Part shown: piece by piece, positions 1 through 7,627 of the stretch | Layout: each line of letters opens with the position of its first letter | Position numbering within the stretch: position 1 is the first letter of the stretch | Assembly: GCF_002119765.1 (NCBI RefSeq) | Contig: NZ_CP021112.1 | Coordinates: 2,040,501-2,104,500 of the forward strand | Direction of reading: 5' to 3' | Origin: Pseudorhodoplanes sinuspersici | GTDB taxonomy: Bacteria > Pseudomonadota > Alphaproteobacteria > Rhizobiales > Xanthobacteraceae | DNA length: 64,000 nucleotides | Translations under genes and position numbers: made by a program | The notes under the pieces: generated by a model | What the model saw: only the letters and a program-made list of their open reading frames with translations | Database searches by the model: none | Told to the model about the DNA's origin: nothing

Positions 1-239
1 CGTTCGGTCCCAAGGGCCAGCTTGCGGGCGAGCCGGTCATCCTGAAGGCGCCGGCGTCCGAACGCGGTCCGCTGCTCGCCGGTATCTCATTGAATGCGCT
101 GAAGGATTGCGCGCCATACCGGATGCCGGCGGCGAAATACAAGGACTGGAAAGTGCTCGATCTGCGTTTCCTGGCGACCGGCATGACCGGCCTTGGTGTC
201 GCGCCCAAGGTGCCGGCGGCGCCGCAGGCGAAGCGATAG
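1..239 (+). CDS. C-terminal fragment of a TolA/TonB-C-like envelope protein (5' truncated)
   Basis: An open frame enters from the left edge (codons from position 3) and stops at TAG 237-239, giving the last 78 residues of a protein. The fragment reads ...LAGISLNALKDCAPY, then KYKDWKVLDLRF, and ends with an Ala/Pro-rich tail. From memory, the pattern of a helix with 'AL..C.PY' followed by 'Y..WK.LDL.F' resembles the C-terminal TonB/TolA-like domain of rhizobial envelope proteins that work with the Tol-Pal system. This is recognition by pattern only. The N-terminus, any membrane anchor and the operon context lie outside the window. Confidence 0.45.
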   Translation, partial: FGPKGQLAGEPVILKAPASERGPLLAGISLNALKDCAPYRMPAAKYKDWKVLDLRFLATGMTGLGVAPKVPAAPQAKR

Positions 240-300
240 ACTCTTGCCTTAGAAATTATTGTGGCTATATATTTCTCATGAAATTATCTGGTGACAGCAC

Positions 301-681
301 ATGAGGACCAAAAGCGCCCCCCAATCCGCCCCCGATGAAGCCACGGTCGTGACCAAGGCCGCGTTGCGCGCCGCCGACCGTCTCGGCATCAGGAACACGG
401 TGTTGGCCCGCATTGTCGGCGTATCGGAGCCGACCGTCTCGCGCATGCGCCGCGGCGATTACCTGCTGACGAGGGATCAGAAGCCATTCGAACTCGCCGT
501 CTTGTTCATCCGGCTCTATCGCTCGCTGGACGCGATCGTCGATGGCGACGACACCGTCGCACAAAGCTGGATGCAGAACGAGAACGCGGCCTTGAATGGC
601 CGTCCGCTGACGCTCATCCAATCCGTGGCCGGTCTGATCAATGTCATCCAGTATCTCGACGCCCGACGCGCTCCTGTCTAA
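301..681 (+). CDS. Xre/MbcA/ParS-type antitoxin of a RES toxin-antitoxin pair
   Basis: This 126-residue protein has a helix-turn-helix-like segment at about residues 33-53 (VLARIVGVSEPTVSRMRRGD). It is followed by the MbcA/ParS/Xre (DUF2384-type) toxin-binding domain at about 63-126, with the typical 'FELAVLFIRLYRSLDAIV' helix and the 'W......LNGRPL.LI' end. In known pairs the antitoxin dimerises, represses its own promoter and blocks the RES toxin active site. The RES gene starts 41 bases before this gene ends, which is the usual overlapping order (antitoxin first). Autoregulation is expected from the family; no operator was identified here. Confidence 0.88.
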   Translation: MRTKSAPQSAPDEATVVTKAALRAADRLGIRNTVLARIVGVSEPTVSRMRRGDYLLTRDQKPFELAVLFIRLYRSLDAIVDGDDTVAQSWMQNENAALNGRPLTLIQSVAGLINVIQYLDARRAPV

Positions 682-1408
682 CGCACACCGCGCCTCCGGC
701 ACCTGCTGGCGTGTGATCGAGGCGCAGCACCGCGTCTCGACGATGAAGATCACCGATACGCACGCCGAGCAGGAGCTGCTTGAAAACCTGATCGAGCAGA
801 GCAAGCCGAGCCTGCCGCCGGAATGCAAGGGGCTGCATTATCTCCTGGCGACACCGTTCCGCTATGGCGCGCCCTATCCGCATGGATCGCGCTTTCGCCG
901 CGCTGGACTCACGCCCGGCGTGTTCTATGCTTCGAAGCAGGTGGAAACCGCGATTGCCGAGACAGCGTTCTGGCGATTGCTGTTCTATGCCGATTCACCC
1001 GACACGCCGTGGCCTTCGAACGCCGGTGAATATACCGCTTTCGCGGTTCAATATGCGACCAGCCGGGCGATCGATCTGACACGACCGCCACTCGATGCAC
1101 GGAACGATGAGTGGATGCATCCGACCAAGCTTGATGCGTGTCAGACGCTGGCTGAAAGGGCGCGTGAAGCAAATATCGAGGCGATCCGCTACGCGTCGGT
1201 GCGCGATCCGAAGCATCGGCTGAATGTCGCATTGCTCACCTGCCACGCGTTCTCGGTGAAACAGGAAACGGCGCGGCAGACCTGGCGCATCCATCTCGGC
1301 GCAAACGGCGTGCGCACGCAATGCGAGATGCCGAAACTGTTGATTGATTTCGATCGCAAGGTTTTTGCGAGCGATCCGCGTATCGCGAAGATGACGTGGG
1401 AGAGGTGA
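641..1408 (+). CDS. RES-domain toxin (NAD-degrading type)
   Basis: A 255-residue protein overlapping the antitoxin by 41 bases. The start at 641 is chosen because the N-terminus (MSSS...CWRVIEAQHRVSTMKI) matches the usual start of this family. The RES core is visible: FRYGAPYPHGSRFRRAG at about 73-89 holds the conserved Arg and Tyr, GVFYAS at 93-98 and AIAETAFWR at 104-112 hold further pocket residues. Characterised RES toxins (MbcT, Res) degrade NAD+ and stop growth. Length and motifs look complete, so the toxin is probably active; this is inferred from the family, not shown by the sequence. Confidence 0.88.
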   Translation: MSSSISTPDALLSNAHRASGTCWRVIEAQHRVSTMKITDTHAEQELLENLIEQSKPSLPPECKGLHYLLATPFRYGAPYPHGSRFRRAGLTPGVFYASKQVETAIAETAFWRLLFYADSPDTPWPSNAGEYTAFAVQYATSRAIDLTRPPLDARNDEWMHPTKLDACQTLAERAREANIEAIRYASVRDPKHRLNVALLTCHAFSVKQETARQTWRIHLGANGVRTQCEMPKLLIDFDRKVFASDPRIAKMTWER

Positions 1409-1412
1409 GTGT

Positions 1413-1515
1413 TAGAGCATTTTCGAGCGAAGTGGATACCGGTTCGCGTGAACAAATGCGTCAAAACAAAAAGCTAGAGCCCCGGCTTTGATTCCATCAA
1501 AGCCGGATAGGCTCT
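1413..1515. repeat. Dispersed rhizobial repeat with a strong hairpin between convergent genes
   Basis: After the RES stop codon the sequence 'agcattttcgagcgaagtgg' with 'ataccggttcgcgtgaa' matches a short interspersed repeat common in Bradyrhizobium relatives (recognised from memory). It is followed by a perfect 11-bp hairpin (1482-1492 with 1496-1506, three-base loop) whose stem is extended by AGAGCC at 1476-1481 and GGCTCT at 1510-1515. Placed between the convergent RES and MarR genes, the hairpin could act as a bidirectional terminator, although there is no U-tract. Related repeats occur at 45406-45449 and 45591-45634. Confidence 0.65.
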
Positions 1516-1528
1516 GGGAGGGGGCTCC

Positions 1529-1999
1529 TTACTCGTTGCTGGACACCACGCGCAGCGGTGCGCGCGAATACTCATTGTTCAGCTCGACGAGGAGTGTGAG
1601 CGTGCGCATAAAATTCCGCTGCTCCTCAACGGGAAGTCTGCCCAGAAGACGTTTCATGGCTCTGCGGACGCAGGGCTCAACAGCGGCAAGGAGACGAGCG
1701 CCCTCCCGCGTGAGTTTCACCAGCTTCACCCGCTTGTCGTGAGGGCTTCCCGTACGCTCGATTAAGCCCTTGGCTTCAAGCCGCTCCAAAACCTGGCCAA
1801 GCGTCGAGCGATCGAAGGCGATCAAGTAAGAAATCCGGGTGGCATCAATCCCCGGATGTTCATTCAGCGCGGCCAGACACGCGTACTGGACCGGCGTGAT
1901 GTCGAACTCCGCGCACTCCTCCATAAACATTCCCACCACGATCTGGTGAGCGCGGCGGATAAGATGTCCCGGCTTTGAATAGATCACGTCCATCGTCAT
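1529..1999 (-). CDS. MarR-family transcriptional regulator
   Basis: A 156-residue winged-helix protein. N-terminal dimerisation helices (HLIRRAHQIVVGMFMEEC) are followed by 'ITPVQYACLAAL', the recognition helix region 'DRSTLGQVLERLEAKGLIER', and the MarR wing signature 'SPHDKRVKLVKLTREG'. MarR proteins are usually repressors released by phenolic or aromatic ligands. The gene is divergent from the P450 gene at 2338, and the shared 338-base intergenic region carries a long inverted repeat at 2019-2066, so it probably controls itself and the P450. ATG at 1999 is used because AGGA lies about 6 bases upstream; ATG at 1993 is also possible. Confidence 0.9.
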   Translation of the reverse strand: MTMDVIYSKPGHLIRRAHQIVVGMFMEECAEFDITPVQYACLAALNEHPGIDATRISYLIAFDRSTLGQVLERLEAKGLIERTGSPHDKRVKLVKLTREGARLLAAVEPCVRRAMKRLLGRLPVEEQRNFMRTLTLLVELNNEYSRAPLRVVSSNE

Positions 2000-2018
2000 T
2001 GGCTGATCCTGCCATATA

Positions 2019-2066
2019 TTGACAGTACACTGAAAATAGGTAGTCTGAAAGTAAGTGGACTGTCAA
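2019..2066. promoter_or_regulatory. Candidate MarR operator: long spaced inverted repeat
   Basis: TTGACAGTACACT (2019-2031) and AGTGGACTGTCAA (2054-2066) are reverse complements except for one base and are separated by 22 bases. They sit 20 bases upstream of the marR start, in the region shared with the divergent P450 gene. The arms contain a TTGACA-like element on each strand, so binding would overlap the -35 regions. The remainder of 2067-2331 shows no gene or other clear signal. Confidence 0.55.
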
Positions 2067-2337
2067 TCTCGGGCGGAGACAGGTCACAAGCAAATTCGCC
2101 CTATGAGGAAATGCCTATGGATCTGCCGGTCAGACAGCCGGTCGCTTTAGGCTATGGCTCCGCGCATGCCGCGACAGCAGGTTGCTGCGCCGCAAGCGAC
2201 CGCTGGCCTCTGATCCAATCACCTGGTGCATTCACAATCGATGTCGAGCGAGACGTAACGCCATGCGTTGCGCGTGGCCGCGCGCAATGACGTCGCAGAC
2301 ACAAACGTAAAATGTCGGTCTTTGCAGGGAGGTGGAT

Positions 2338-3594
2338 ATGACAACTGTAATGGATGCTGATCTGGAGCGCATAACCGCGCAATTTGATCCGCTGAGCGAG
2401 GACTATCTCGCAGACCCCTATCCTCATATCTCGGAAGCCAGAGGGGTGGCGCCAGTCTTCTACAGCGAGAAGCTCGATCACTGGGTGGTGACGCGATACG
2501 ACCTTATTCGACAGATTTTCCTGAATCCGCAGATCTTCTCGGCCGCGAACGCCAATTCGCCGGTCTTGCCGCCTTGTCCCCGGGCTGCGAAAGCGCTGGA
2601 GGAGGGCGGGTTTCGGTACGTGCCCACGATGACGAATGTCGATCCGCCGGCACACACGCGCGTCCGTCGCATCGCCAATGCGGCCTTTACGCCGAAGCGC
2701 GTCGCCGAGCTGGAGAATTTTATTCGGGAAACCACCATCCGCTTTTGCAATGAGCGGTTTCAAAACGGTCGCGCAGATCTGGTGCGTGACCTTGCGTGGG
2801 AGCTGCCGGTTCTTGTGTTGTTTCGCATCCTCGGGATCGGTGATGATCAGGTTCCCCGGGTCAAGAAGGGCTCTTGGAATCGCATTCTCTTCATTTACGG
2901 CCGGCCGCGGAGCGAAGCCGATCAAGTCAGTGCCGCCGAGGGACTGGCCGAGTTCTGGCGATACGCGGAGGCACTGGTGGAAGAAAGAACGCGCGAGCCA
3001 CGTGACGATTTCACCAGCGCACTGACATGGGCCACGGACAGCGACGGACAGCGCCTGACACGCGAAGAAGCCGCGACCCTCGTTCTGAATCTGCTGTTTG
3101 CGGGCCATGAAACCACGACGGGGCTGCTCGGTAACTCGTTCAACCGGCTATTGGGCGACCGCGACGCATGGCAGGCGATCCGTGCCGATCCGACGCTCAT
3201 TCCGAATGCGGTGGAGGAAGTGCTGCGGCTGGATTCGTCCGTGATCGCCTGGCGGCGGCGGACGACACAGGCGACGTCGATTGCCGATGTTCCAATTCCG
3301 CCCAACGCCAAGCTTCTTTTGCTGCTGGCCTCCGCAAACAGGGACCCGGAGGTTTTCCCGGACCCTGACCGCTTCGACATTCGGCGTCCGAATGCCAAGG
3401 ATCATCTGTCTTTCGGACATGGCGTGCACCTTTGCCTGGGCAGACCACTCGCGCGTCTGCAGGCCAAGGTCGTGCTTGAGGAAGTATCTGCGCGCTTTCC
3501 CAGCATGCGGTTGTCTCCAGATGTGACACTGGAATTTCCACCGAACGTATCGTTCAGGGGGCCGCTGTCGCTGCCTGTTGTTTGGAACACATGA
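2338..3594 (+). CDS. Cytochrome P450 monooxygenase
   Basis: A soluble bacterial P450 of 418 residues counted from ATG 2338, which follows AGGGAGG at 2326-2332. A GTG at 2332 is in frame but overlaps that ribosome-binding site. Family landmarks are all present: the I-helix oxygen-activation motif AGHETT at about 255-260, the K-helix ExxR (EVLR, about 294-297), and the haem loop FGHGVHLCLGR with the axial Cys near 366. No membrane anchor is present, as is usual for class I bacterial enzymes. No ferredoxin or ferredoxin reductase gene is adjacent, so redox partners must come from elsewhere. The substrate is unknown; the MarR neighbour and the binding protein downstream suggest an imported small organic molecule. 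Confidence 0.95.
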   Translation: MTTVMDADLERITAQFDPLSEDYLADPYPHISEARGVAPVFYSEKLDHWVVTRYDLIRQIFLNPQIFSAANANSPVLPPCPRAAKALEEGGFRYVPTMTNVDPPAHTRVRRIANAAFTPKRVAELENFIRETTIRFCNERFQNGRADLVRDLAWELPVLVLFRILGIGDDQVPRVKKGSWNRILFIYGRPRSEADQVSAAEGLAEFWRYAEALVEERTREPRDDFTSALTWATDSDGQRLTREEAATLVLNLLFAGHETTTGLLGNSFNRLLGDRDAWQAIRADPTLIPNAVEEVLRLDSSVIAWRRRTTQATSIADVPIPPNAKLLLLLASANRDPEVFPDPDRFDIRRPNAKDHLSFGHGVHLCLGRPLARLQAKVVLEEVSARFPSMRLSPDVTLEFPPNVSFRGPLSLPVVWNT

Positions 3595-3671
3595 TCGGAG
3601 CGATTCCAAAATCATCGATCAACAAGCTCCCGTTTAGAGGAGCCGAGATTGAACACCAAAGGGAGAAAAGC

Positions 3672-4841
3672 ATGTTTCGGATTTTAGCTGCGTTGATCAT
3701 TGCGTCTGCGGCCACCACGGCTTCGGCGCAAGCAACGAAGGTCAAGATCGGATTTGTGAATACTTTCAGCGGTCCGAATGCCTTCATTGGCAACGATGAG
3801 AGAGATGGATTTGAGCTCGCTCTTGACCATCTCGGACGCAAGATGGGCGGTCTCGATGTCGAGATGATTTATGAAGACGATCAGATGAAACCGGACGTGG
3901 GCCGGCAGGTGACGGAGAAATTGATCCAGTCCAACAAGGTCGATTTTATTTCGGGCTTTAACTGGTCGAATGTCCTTCTGGCATCGCTGAAGCCGGCGGT
4001 CGATTCAGGGACATTTCTCATCAGCGGCAACGCTGGTCCCTCACAAATCGCAGGCGAGCTTTGTTCGCCCTTCTTCTTTTCGACCTCCTGGCAGAATGAT
4101 CAAACCCCAATGGCGCTTGGTGAGACGCTCAACCAGCGGGGCGTCAAACGTCTTTACATCCTTGCGCCCAATTACGCGGCCGGCAAGGACATGGCCGCCG
4201 GTGTGAAGAAAACATTCAAGGGTGAGATCATTGGAGAAGACTACACGAGATGGCCAGGTAACGTGGACTTCTCGGCGGAGTTGTCAAAGGTTCGGGCCGC
4301 GAAGCCGGATGCCGTGTGGGTCTTTTATCCGGGTCAGGCCGGGGCTCAGTTCTTTCAGCAATATTCCCAGGCAGGACTGAAGGAGCAGATTCCGCTCTAT
4401 AGTGTGTTCACGGTCGATGCGCTGACCTTGCCGTTCATCAAGGATCTTGCATTGGGTCATCTGAGCACCCAGTCGTGGGTGCAGGATATCGACAACCCGG
4501 TCAATAAACGCTTCGTTGCGGATTTTCGTAAGAAGTATAAGCGCTACCCATCTTACTATTCCGCACAGCACTACGATGCGGCCATGCTGATTGATAGCGC
4601 TGTCAGGGCGGTGAAGGGAAACCTCGCTGATAAAGACGGGATCCGCAATGCCATGCGCAAAGCAGACTTTACCTCAGTGCGTGGCAAGTTCGCCTATAAC
4701 AAGAATCATTTTCCTGTTCAGGACTTTTACTTGCAGGAGGTGATCAAGGACGATGCCGGTGAGCACACCATGCGGAAGATCGGAGTCGTTCTTCAAAACC
4801 ACAAAGACTCCTTTGCCGAAAAGTGCTCCATGACCTGGTAG
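3672..4841 (+). CDS. Orphan Leu/Ile/Val-type ABC substrate-binding protein
   Basis: A periplasmic binding protein of 389 residues with a clear signal peptide (MFRILAALIIASAATTASAQ, cut after Ala-Gln). The type I fold begins 'VKIGFVNTFSGPNAFIGNDE', as in the Peripla_BP_6/LivK group. The start at 3672 follows GGGAGAAAAGC; the frame is open further upstream but lacks signal-peptide logic. It lies 77 bases after the P450 and probably shares its transcript. No permease or ATPase gene follows, and a terminator lies at 4880-4920, so it must use a transporter encoded elsewhere, possibly one of the Liv systems in this window. Confidence 0.9.
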   Translation: MFRILAALIIASAATTASAQATKVKIGFVNTFSGPNAFIGNDERDGFELALDHLGRKMGGLDVEMIYEDDQMKPDVGRQVTEKLIQSNKVDFISGFNWSNVLLASLKPAVDSGTFLISGNAGPSQIAGELCSPFFFSTSWQNDQTPMALGETLNQRGVKRLYILAPNYAAGKDMAAGVKKTFKGEIIGEDYTRWPGNVDFSAELSKVRAAKPDAVWVFYPGQAGAQFFQQYSQAGLKEQIPLYSVFTVDALTLPFIKDLALGHLSTQSWVQDIDNPVNKRFVADFRKKYKRYPSYYSAQHYDAAMLIDSAVRAVKGNLADKDGIRNAMRKADFTSVRGKFAYNKNHFPVQDFYLQEVIKDDAGEHTMRKIGVVLQNHKDSFAEKCSMTW

Positions 4842-4879
4842 GCGAAGCCAGGCTTCATCGTCAGCGAAAGTTTGTTTGG

Positions 4880-4920
4880 GCGCCCGTTCCCCTCGTCAGG
4901 CTGGACGGGCGCTTCTTTTT
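4880..4920 (+). terminator. Rho-independent terminator after the P450/binding-protein unit
   Basis: GCGCCCGTTCC (4880-4890) pairs with GGACGGGCGC (4903-4912) across a 12-base loop, with one bulged base, and is followed by TTCTTTTT (4913-4920). It lies 39 bases after the stop codon of the binding-protein gene. The rest of 4842-5200 holds no convincing gene; its other notable feature is the palindrome at 5124-5140. Confidence 0.8.
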
Positions 4921-5123
4921 GAGATCGCAAAGTTCTGCCTTCGGCTCCCCCAACGATCAGTGAGTGGCCTCAGAGCCTGACCGGAAATGCGCCGATCAAA
5001 TCAGCGTTTTTTGTGCGGCCTCGTCATGTCCGCGCTGGTCGCGGGCATCCACGTCTTAATTGAGCAACAGCAGGACGTGGCCTGCTGTTGTTTCTGCCGG
5101 CGCCTGCCCGGATTGCTGATTTT

Positions 5124-5140
5124 TAAAGATAATATCTTTA
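5124..5140. promoter_or_regulatory. Perfect 17-bp palindrome upstream of a GntR gene
   Basis: TAAAGATAATATCTTTA is an uninterrupted palindrome (8+1+8) in an AT-rich patch 60 bases before the gntR start. Its size and position fit an operator bound by the GntR/FadR dimer encoded immediately downstream. Binding is inferred. Confidence 0.5.
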
Positions 5141-5200
5141 CGATCTTTCATTCCTGCGCTAACCTGCGAAGACTAGGGCAGGAAAAGGCTGAAAACAGCC

Positions 5201-5956
5201 GTGAATACGCAGACCAAGCTCATTGCGCGTGCGGGCGAGCCCTTTGTGGCCGGCCGCTCCGGATCGCTCTCGGCGCAGATTGTGTCCGATGTGCGTGAGG
5301 CTTTATTCGAGAAGCGGCTGAAGCCGGGCGAGCCGATCGGCACCGAGAAGGATCTGGCGGCGCGCTATGGCGTGAGCCGCATCGTCGCGCGCGATGCGTT
5401 GCGCACGCTGCAGGCGTTGGGCATTGCCGAGATCCGCATGGGCAAAGGCGGAGGAGCGCGAGTCGCACGCGGCAATCCGCGGCTGTTCGCCGAGGCGCTT
5501 GCCGTGCAGCTCGATCTCACCGGTGTCAGCGCGGCGGAGGTCATGGATGCGCAGCGCGCGATCGAGGCGCTGGCCGCGGAACTTGCGGCCGAGCATGCGA
5601 CGGCCGCCGATCATGCGCGATTGAAGCGGTTGCTGGCGGAAGCGGAAAGCATCATCGACAATGGTGATGCGTATACCCGCTCATGCCGCGAGTTCCATCT
5701 CGCCATCACCGAGGCGTCGCATAACCGCGTGCTGGTGGTGCAGTTCATCTCGCTCAATCACATCTCATGGCCGGCGCATAACCGCACGCTGACGCCCGAA
5801 GTCGCGCGGCGTGTGCTTGCCGTGCACAAGGAATTGGCGTCGCTGATCGAGATGCGCGACGCCGCCGGCGCGCGAAAGCTCATGGACGACCATGTGAAGA
5901 TGATCCGGGCGCGGCGCGTGTCCGAACGCGATCATCCGCACGACGGCTGCTGCTGA
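5201..5956 (+). CDS. GntR/FadR-family transcriptional regulator
   Basis: A 251-residue regulator starting at GTG 5201. The winged helix occupies about residues 22-92: LSAQIVSDVREALFEKRLKPGE, then the recognition helix LAARYGVSRIVARDALRTLQ, then the wing GIAEIRMGKGGGARVA. An all-helical FCD ligand domain follows (about 105-240), with the metal-binding pattern 'SCREFHLAITEASHNRV' and a later His ('DDHVKMI'). FCD regulators sense small carboxylates or related metabolites. It lies 27 bases before the binding-protein-like gene at 5984 and probably controls it; a 17-bp palindrome upstream is a likely operator. Confidence 0.92.
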   Translation: MNTQTKLIARAGEPFVAGRSGSLSAQIVSDVREALFEKRLKPGEPIGTEKDLAARYGVSRIVARDALRTLQALGIAEIRMGKGGGARVARGNPRLFAEALAVQLDLTGVSAAEVMDAQRAIEALAAELAAEHATAADHARLKRLLAEAESIIDNGDAYTRSCREFHLAITEASHNRVLVVQFISLNHISWPAHNRTLTPEVARRVLAVHKELASLIEMRDAAGARKLMDDHVKMIRARRVSERDHPHDGCC

Positions 5957-5983
5957 AATCACAATAAGCAAAGGGAGAAACGC

Positions 5984-6865
5984 ATGACGACCAATCACAA
6001 GTTCATCATCCAGCCGCACTTCCGGCTGCAGGAATGGATCGCCGAGGAGAAGGGTTACTTCAGGGACGAGGGGCTCGATTACATCTTCCGCGAGGAGGTG
6101 AAATCTTCCGACGGCAAGGTCCACGACAAGGGCCAGAAGGTCGGCGCCTATCAGTCGTTCGAGGAAGGCCGCAAATCCGACGTGAGCTGCGCCTGCCACT
6201 GGACGGTGAATGTCGCGGCGGCGTCCGGCCATGGCCGGCTCAATCGCGATGTCTATTCGGTCGCGCCGTCGGGCATTTTCGTCGCGCCGGATTCAGCCAT
6301 CAAGACGCCGGCGGATCTCGCCGGGGTGCCGATCTCGGTCGGCTTCCAGTCCGGCAGCCATTACGCCTCGATCCAGGCGCTGGAAACCTACATGCCGAAG
6401 GACCAGATCAACCTGTCGTTCAACGACGGCATGCTGTTCAAGCGCATGGAGCTCTTACTCGACGGCAAGATCCCGGCCGCGACCTTGTTCTCCGGGCCGT
6501 ATTACCTCGCCGAGCAGCTCGGCTTCCGCAAGATCATGGACAACACCTTCATGATCGCCAACATGATCCACGGCGATCCCGATCCGGAGGACCTGCGCAA
6601 ATACTTCACCGCATTGAAGCGTGCGCAGCGCGATCTCGACCTGCGGCCGGAACTCTACACGCACTATTACACGAACGAATTCCCGGTGCGCTGGCACGAG
6701 GTGATGGATACGCGCCGCTGGGGTCCGGGCGAACGCATCGTGTTCGAGCCCTATACGGAAGAGACCTTCAATGTTTCGCGCGACTGGATCGCCACCCACG
6801 ATATCTTTGAAGGCGGCGATCTCGGCAAGAAGCGCTATGAGGATGCGACGGTCAGCGTGATGTAG
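5984..6865 (+). CDS. NMT1/SsuA-like binding-protein-fold protein without signal peptide
   Basis: A 293-residue protein with the type II periplasmic-binding fold of the NMT1/THI5/SsuA group: 'FRLQEWIAEEKGYFRDEGLDY' at the start and 'KTPADLAGVPISVGFQSGSHYASIQALE' in the middle. It begins MTTNHKFIIQPHF, with no hydrophobic leader, and only 27 bases separate it from the preceding gene, so no signal peptide is being missed. A Cys pair, SCACHW, lies near residue 69. Relatives without leaders include cytoplasmic enzymes such as dihydroxyphthalate decarboxylase and MqnA-type proteins. It could therefore be an enzyme or sensor rather than a transporter part. It follows the GntR gene directly, after AAGGGAGAAACGC. 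Confidence 0.7.
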   Translation: MTTNHKFIIQPHFRLQEWIAEEKGYFRDEGLDYIFREEVKSSDGKVHDKGQKVGAYQSFEEGRKSDVSCACHWTVNVAAASGHGRLNRDVYSVAPSGIFVAPDSAIKTPADLAGVPISVGFQSGSHYASIQALETYMPKDQINLSFNDGMLFKRMELLLDGKIPAATLFSGPYYLAEQLGFRKIMDNTFMIANMIHGDPDPEDLRKYFTALKRAQRDLDLRPELYTHYYTNEFPVRWHEVMDTRRWGPGERIVFEPYTEETFNVSRDWIATHDIFEGGDLGKKRYEDATVSVM

Positions 6866-6867
6866 CC

Positions 6868-6906
6868 GTCAGCCCGGGTTCGCGCTTTCGGCGCGTCCCG
6901 GATGAC
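6868..6906. terminator. Hairpin between convergent genes
   Basis: GTCA (6868-6871), CCGGG (6874-6878) and CGCGC (6881-6885) pair with GCGCG (6891-6895), CCCGG (6897-6901) and TGAC (6903-6906), forming a nearly continuous stem. It fills the gap between the convergent genes ending at 6865 (+) and 6908 (-). There is no U-tract, so a role as a bidirectional transcription stop is inferred from position. Confidence 0.4.
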
Positions 6907-6907
6907 G

Positions 6908-7627
6908 TCAGTGCGCTTCCGCCACCTTCAGCCCGATCAGGCGATCGAGCGTGGCGTGGTCCTTCCACAGATCGTCCGAGCGCGCGCGATGCACGATATC
7001 GCCGCGCTCGAGCACCACGGCATTCTCGGTCAGCGCCAACGCCATCTGCGCATGCTGTTCGACCAGAATGAAGGCCGTGCCCTGTTCGGCCAGCATGCGG
7101 CGGATCGCGGCCGCCAGCTCCTCGACGATGATCGGCGCGAGCCCTTCGAACGGTTCGTCGAGCAACAGCAGCGACGGATTGGTCAGAAGCGCGCGGCCGA
7201 GCGCCAGCATCTGCTGCTCGCCGCCGGACAATTGATTGCCCTTGTTGCCGCGGCGTTCCTTCATGCGCGGCAGCAGGTCGTAAATGCGTTCCAGCGTCCA
7301 GTGCCCCGGCCGCGCCGTCACGGTGAGATTTTCCTCGACCGTCAGTGACGGAAAGATCTCGCGCTCCTGTGCCACCCAGCCGATGCCGCCGCGCGCGCGC
7401 CTGAATGGCGCAACGTGGGTGATGTCTTCACCATGCCAATGGATCTGGCCGCGCGTCATGCGCGTGAAGCCCATGATGGTCAGCAGCAATGTCGACTTGC
7501 CGACGCCGTTGCGGCCGAGCACGGCAAGGCTGCTCTTGTCGGCGACCTCGAGCGAGATGTCGTTCAGCACCACGGCGTCGCCATAGCCGGCGCGCACGCC
7601 CTTGAGCTGCAGCAAGGCTTGCGTCAT
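6908..7627 (-). CDS. livF: Liv-type ABC importer ATPase LivF
   Basis: A 239-residue ABC ATPase of the LivF type. It has Walker A GRNGVGKST at about 38-46, the Q-loop region 'GWVAQEREIFPSLTVEENL', ABC signature LSGGEQQM near 134, Walker B LLLLDEPFEGLAP, and the switch His in 'ILVEQHAQ'. With LivG it forms the ATPase pair driving uptake of branched-chain amino acids, amides or aromatic acids through LivHM. It is the last gene of a leftward operon, and its ATG overlaps the livG stop in an ATGA. The substrate cannot be told from the ATPase. Confidence 0.93.
   Translation of the reverse strand: MTQALLQLKGVRAGYGDAVVLNDISLEVADKSSLAVLGRNGVGKSTLLLTIMGFTRMTRGQIHWHGEDITHVAPFRRARGGIGWVAQEREIFPSLTVEENLTVTARPGHWTLERIYDLLPRMKERRGNKGNQLSGGEQQMLALGRALLTNPSLLLLDEPFEGLAPIIVEELAAAIRRMLAEQGTAFILVEQHAQMALALTENAVVLERGDIVHRARSDDLWKDHATLDRLIGLKVAEAH

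Noticed and set aside
4987-5298. Small plus-strand frame before gntR
   Set aside because: It overlaps the gntR start in another frame, covers the AT-rich operator region and has no ribosome-binding site or domain.
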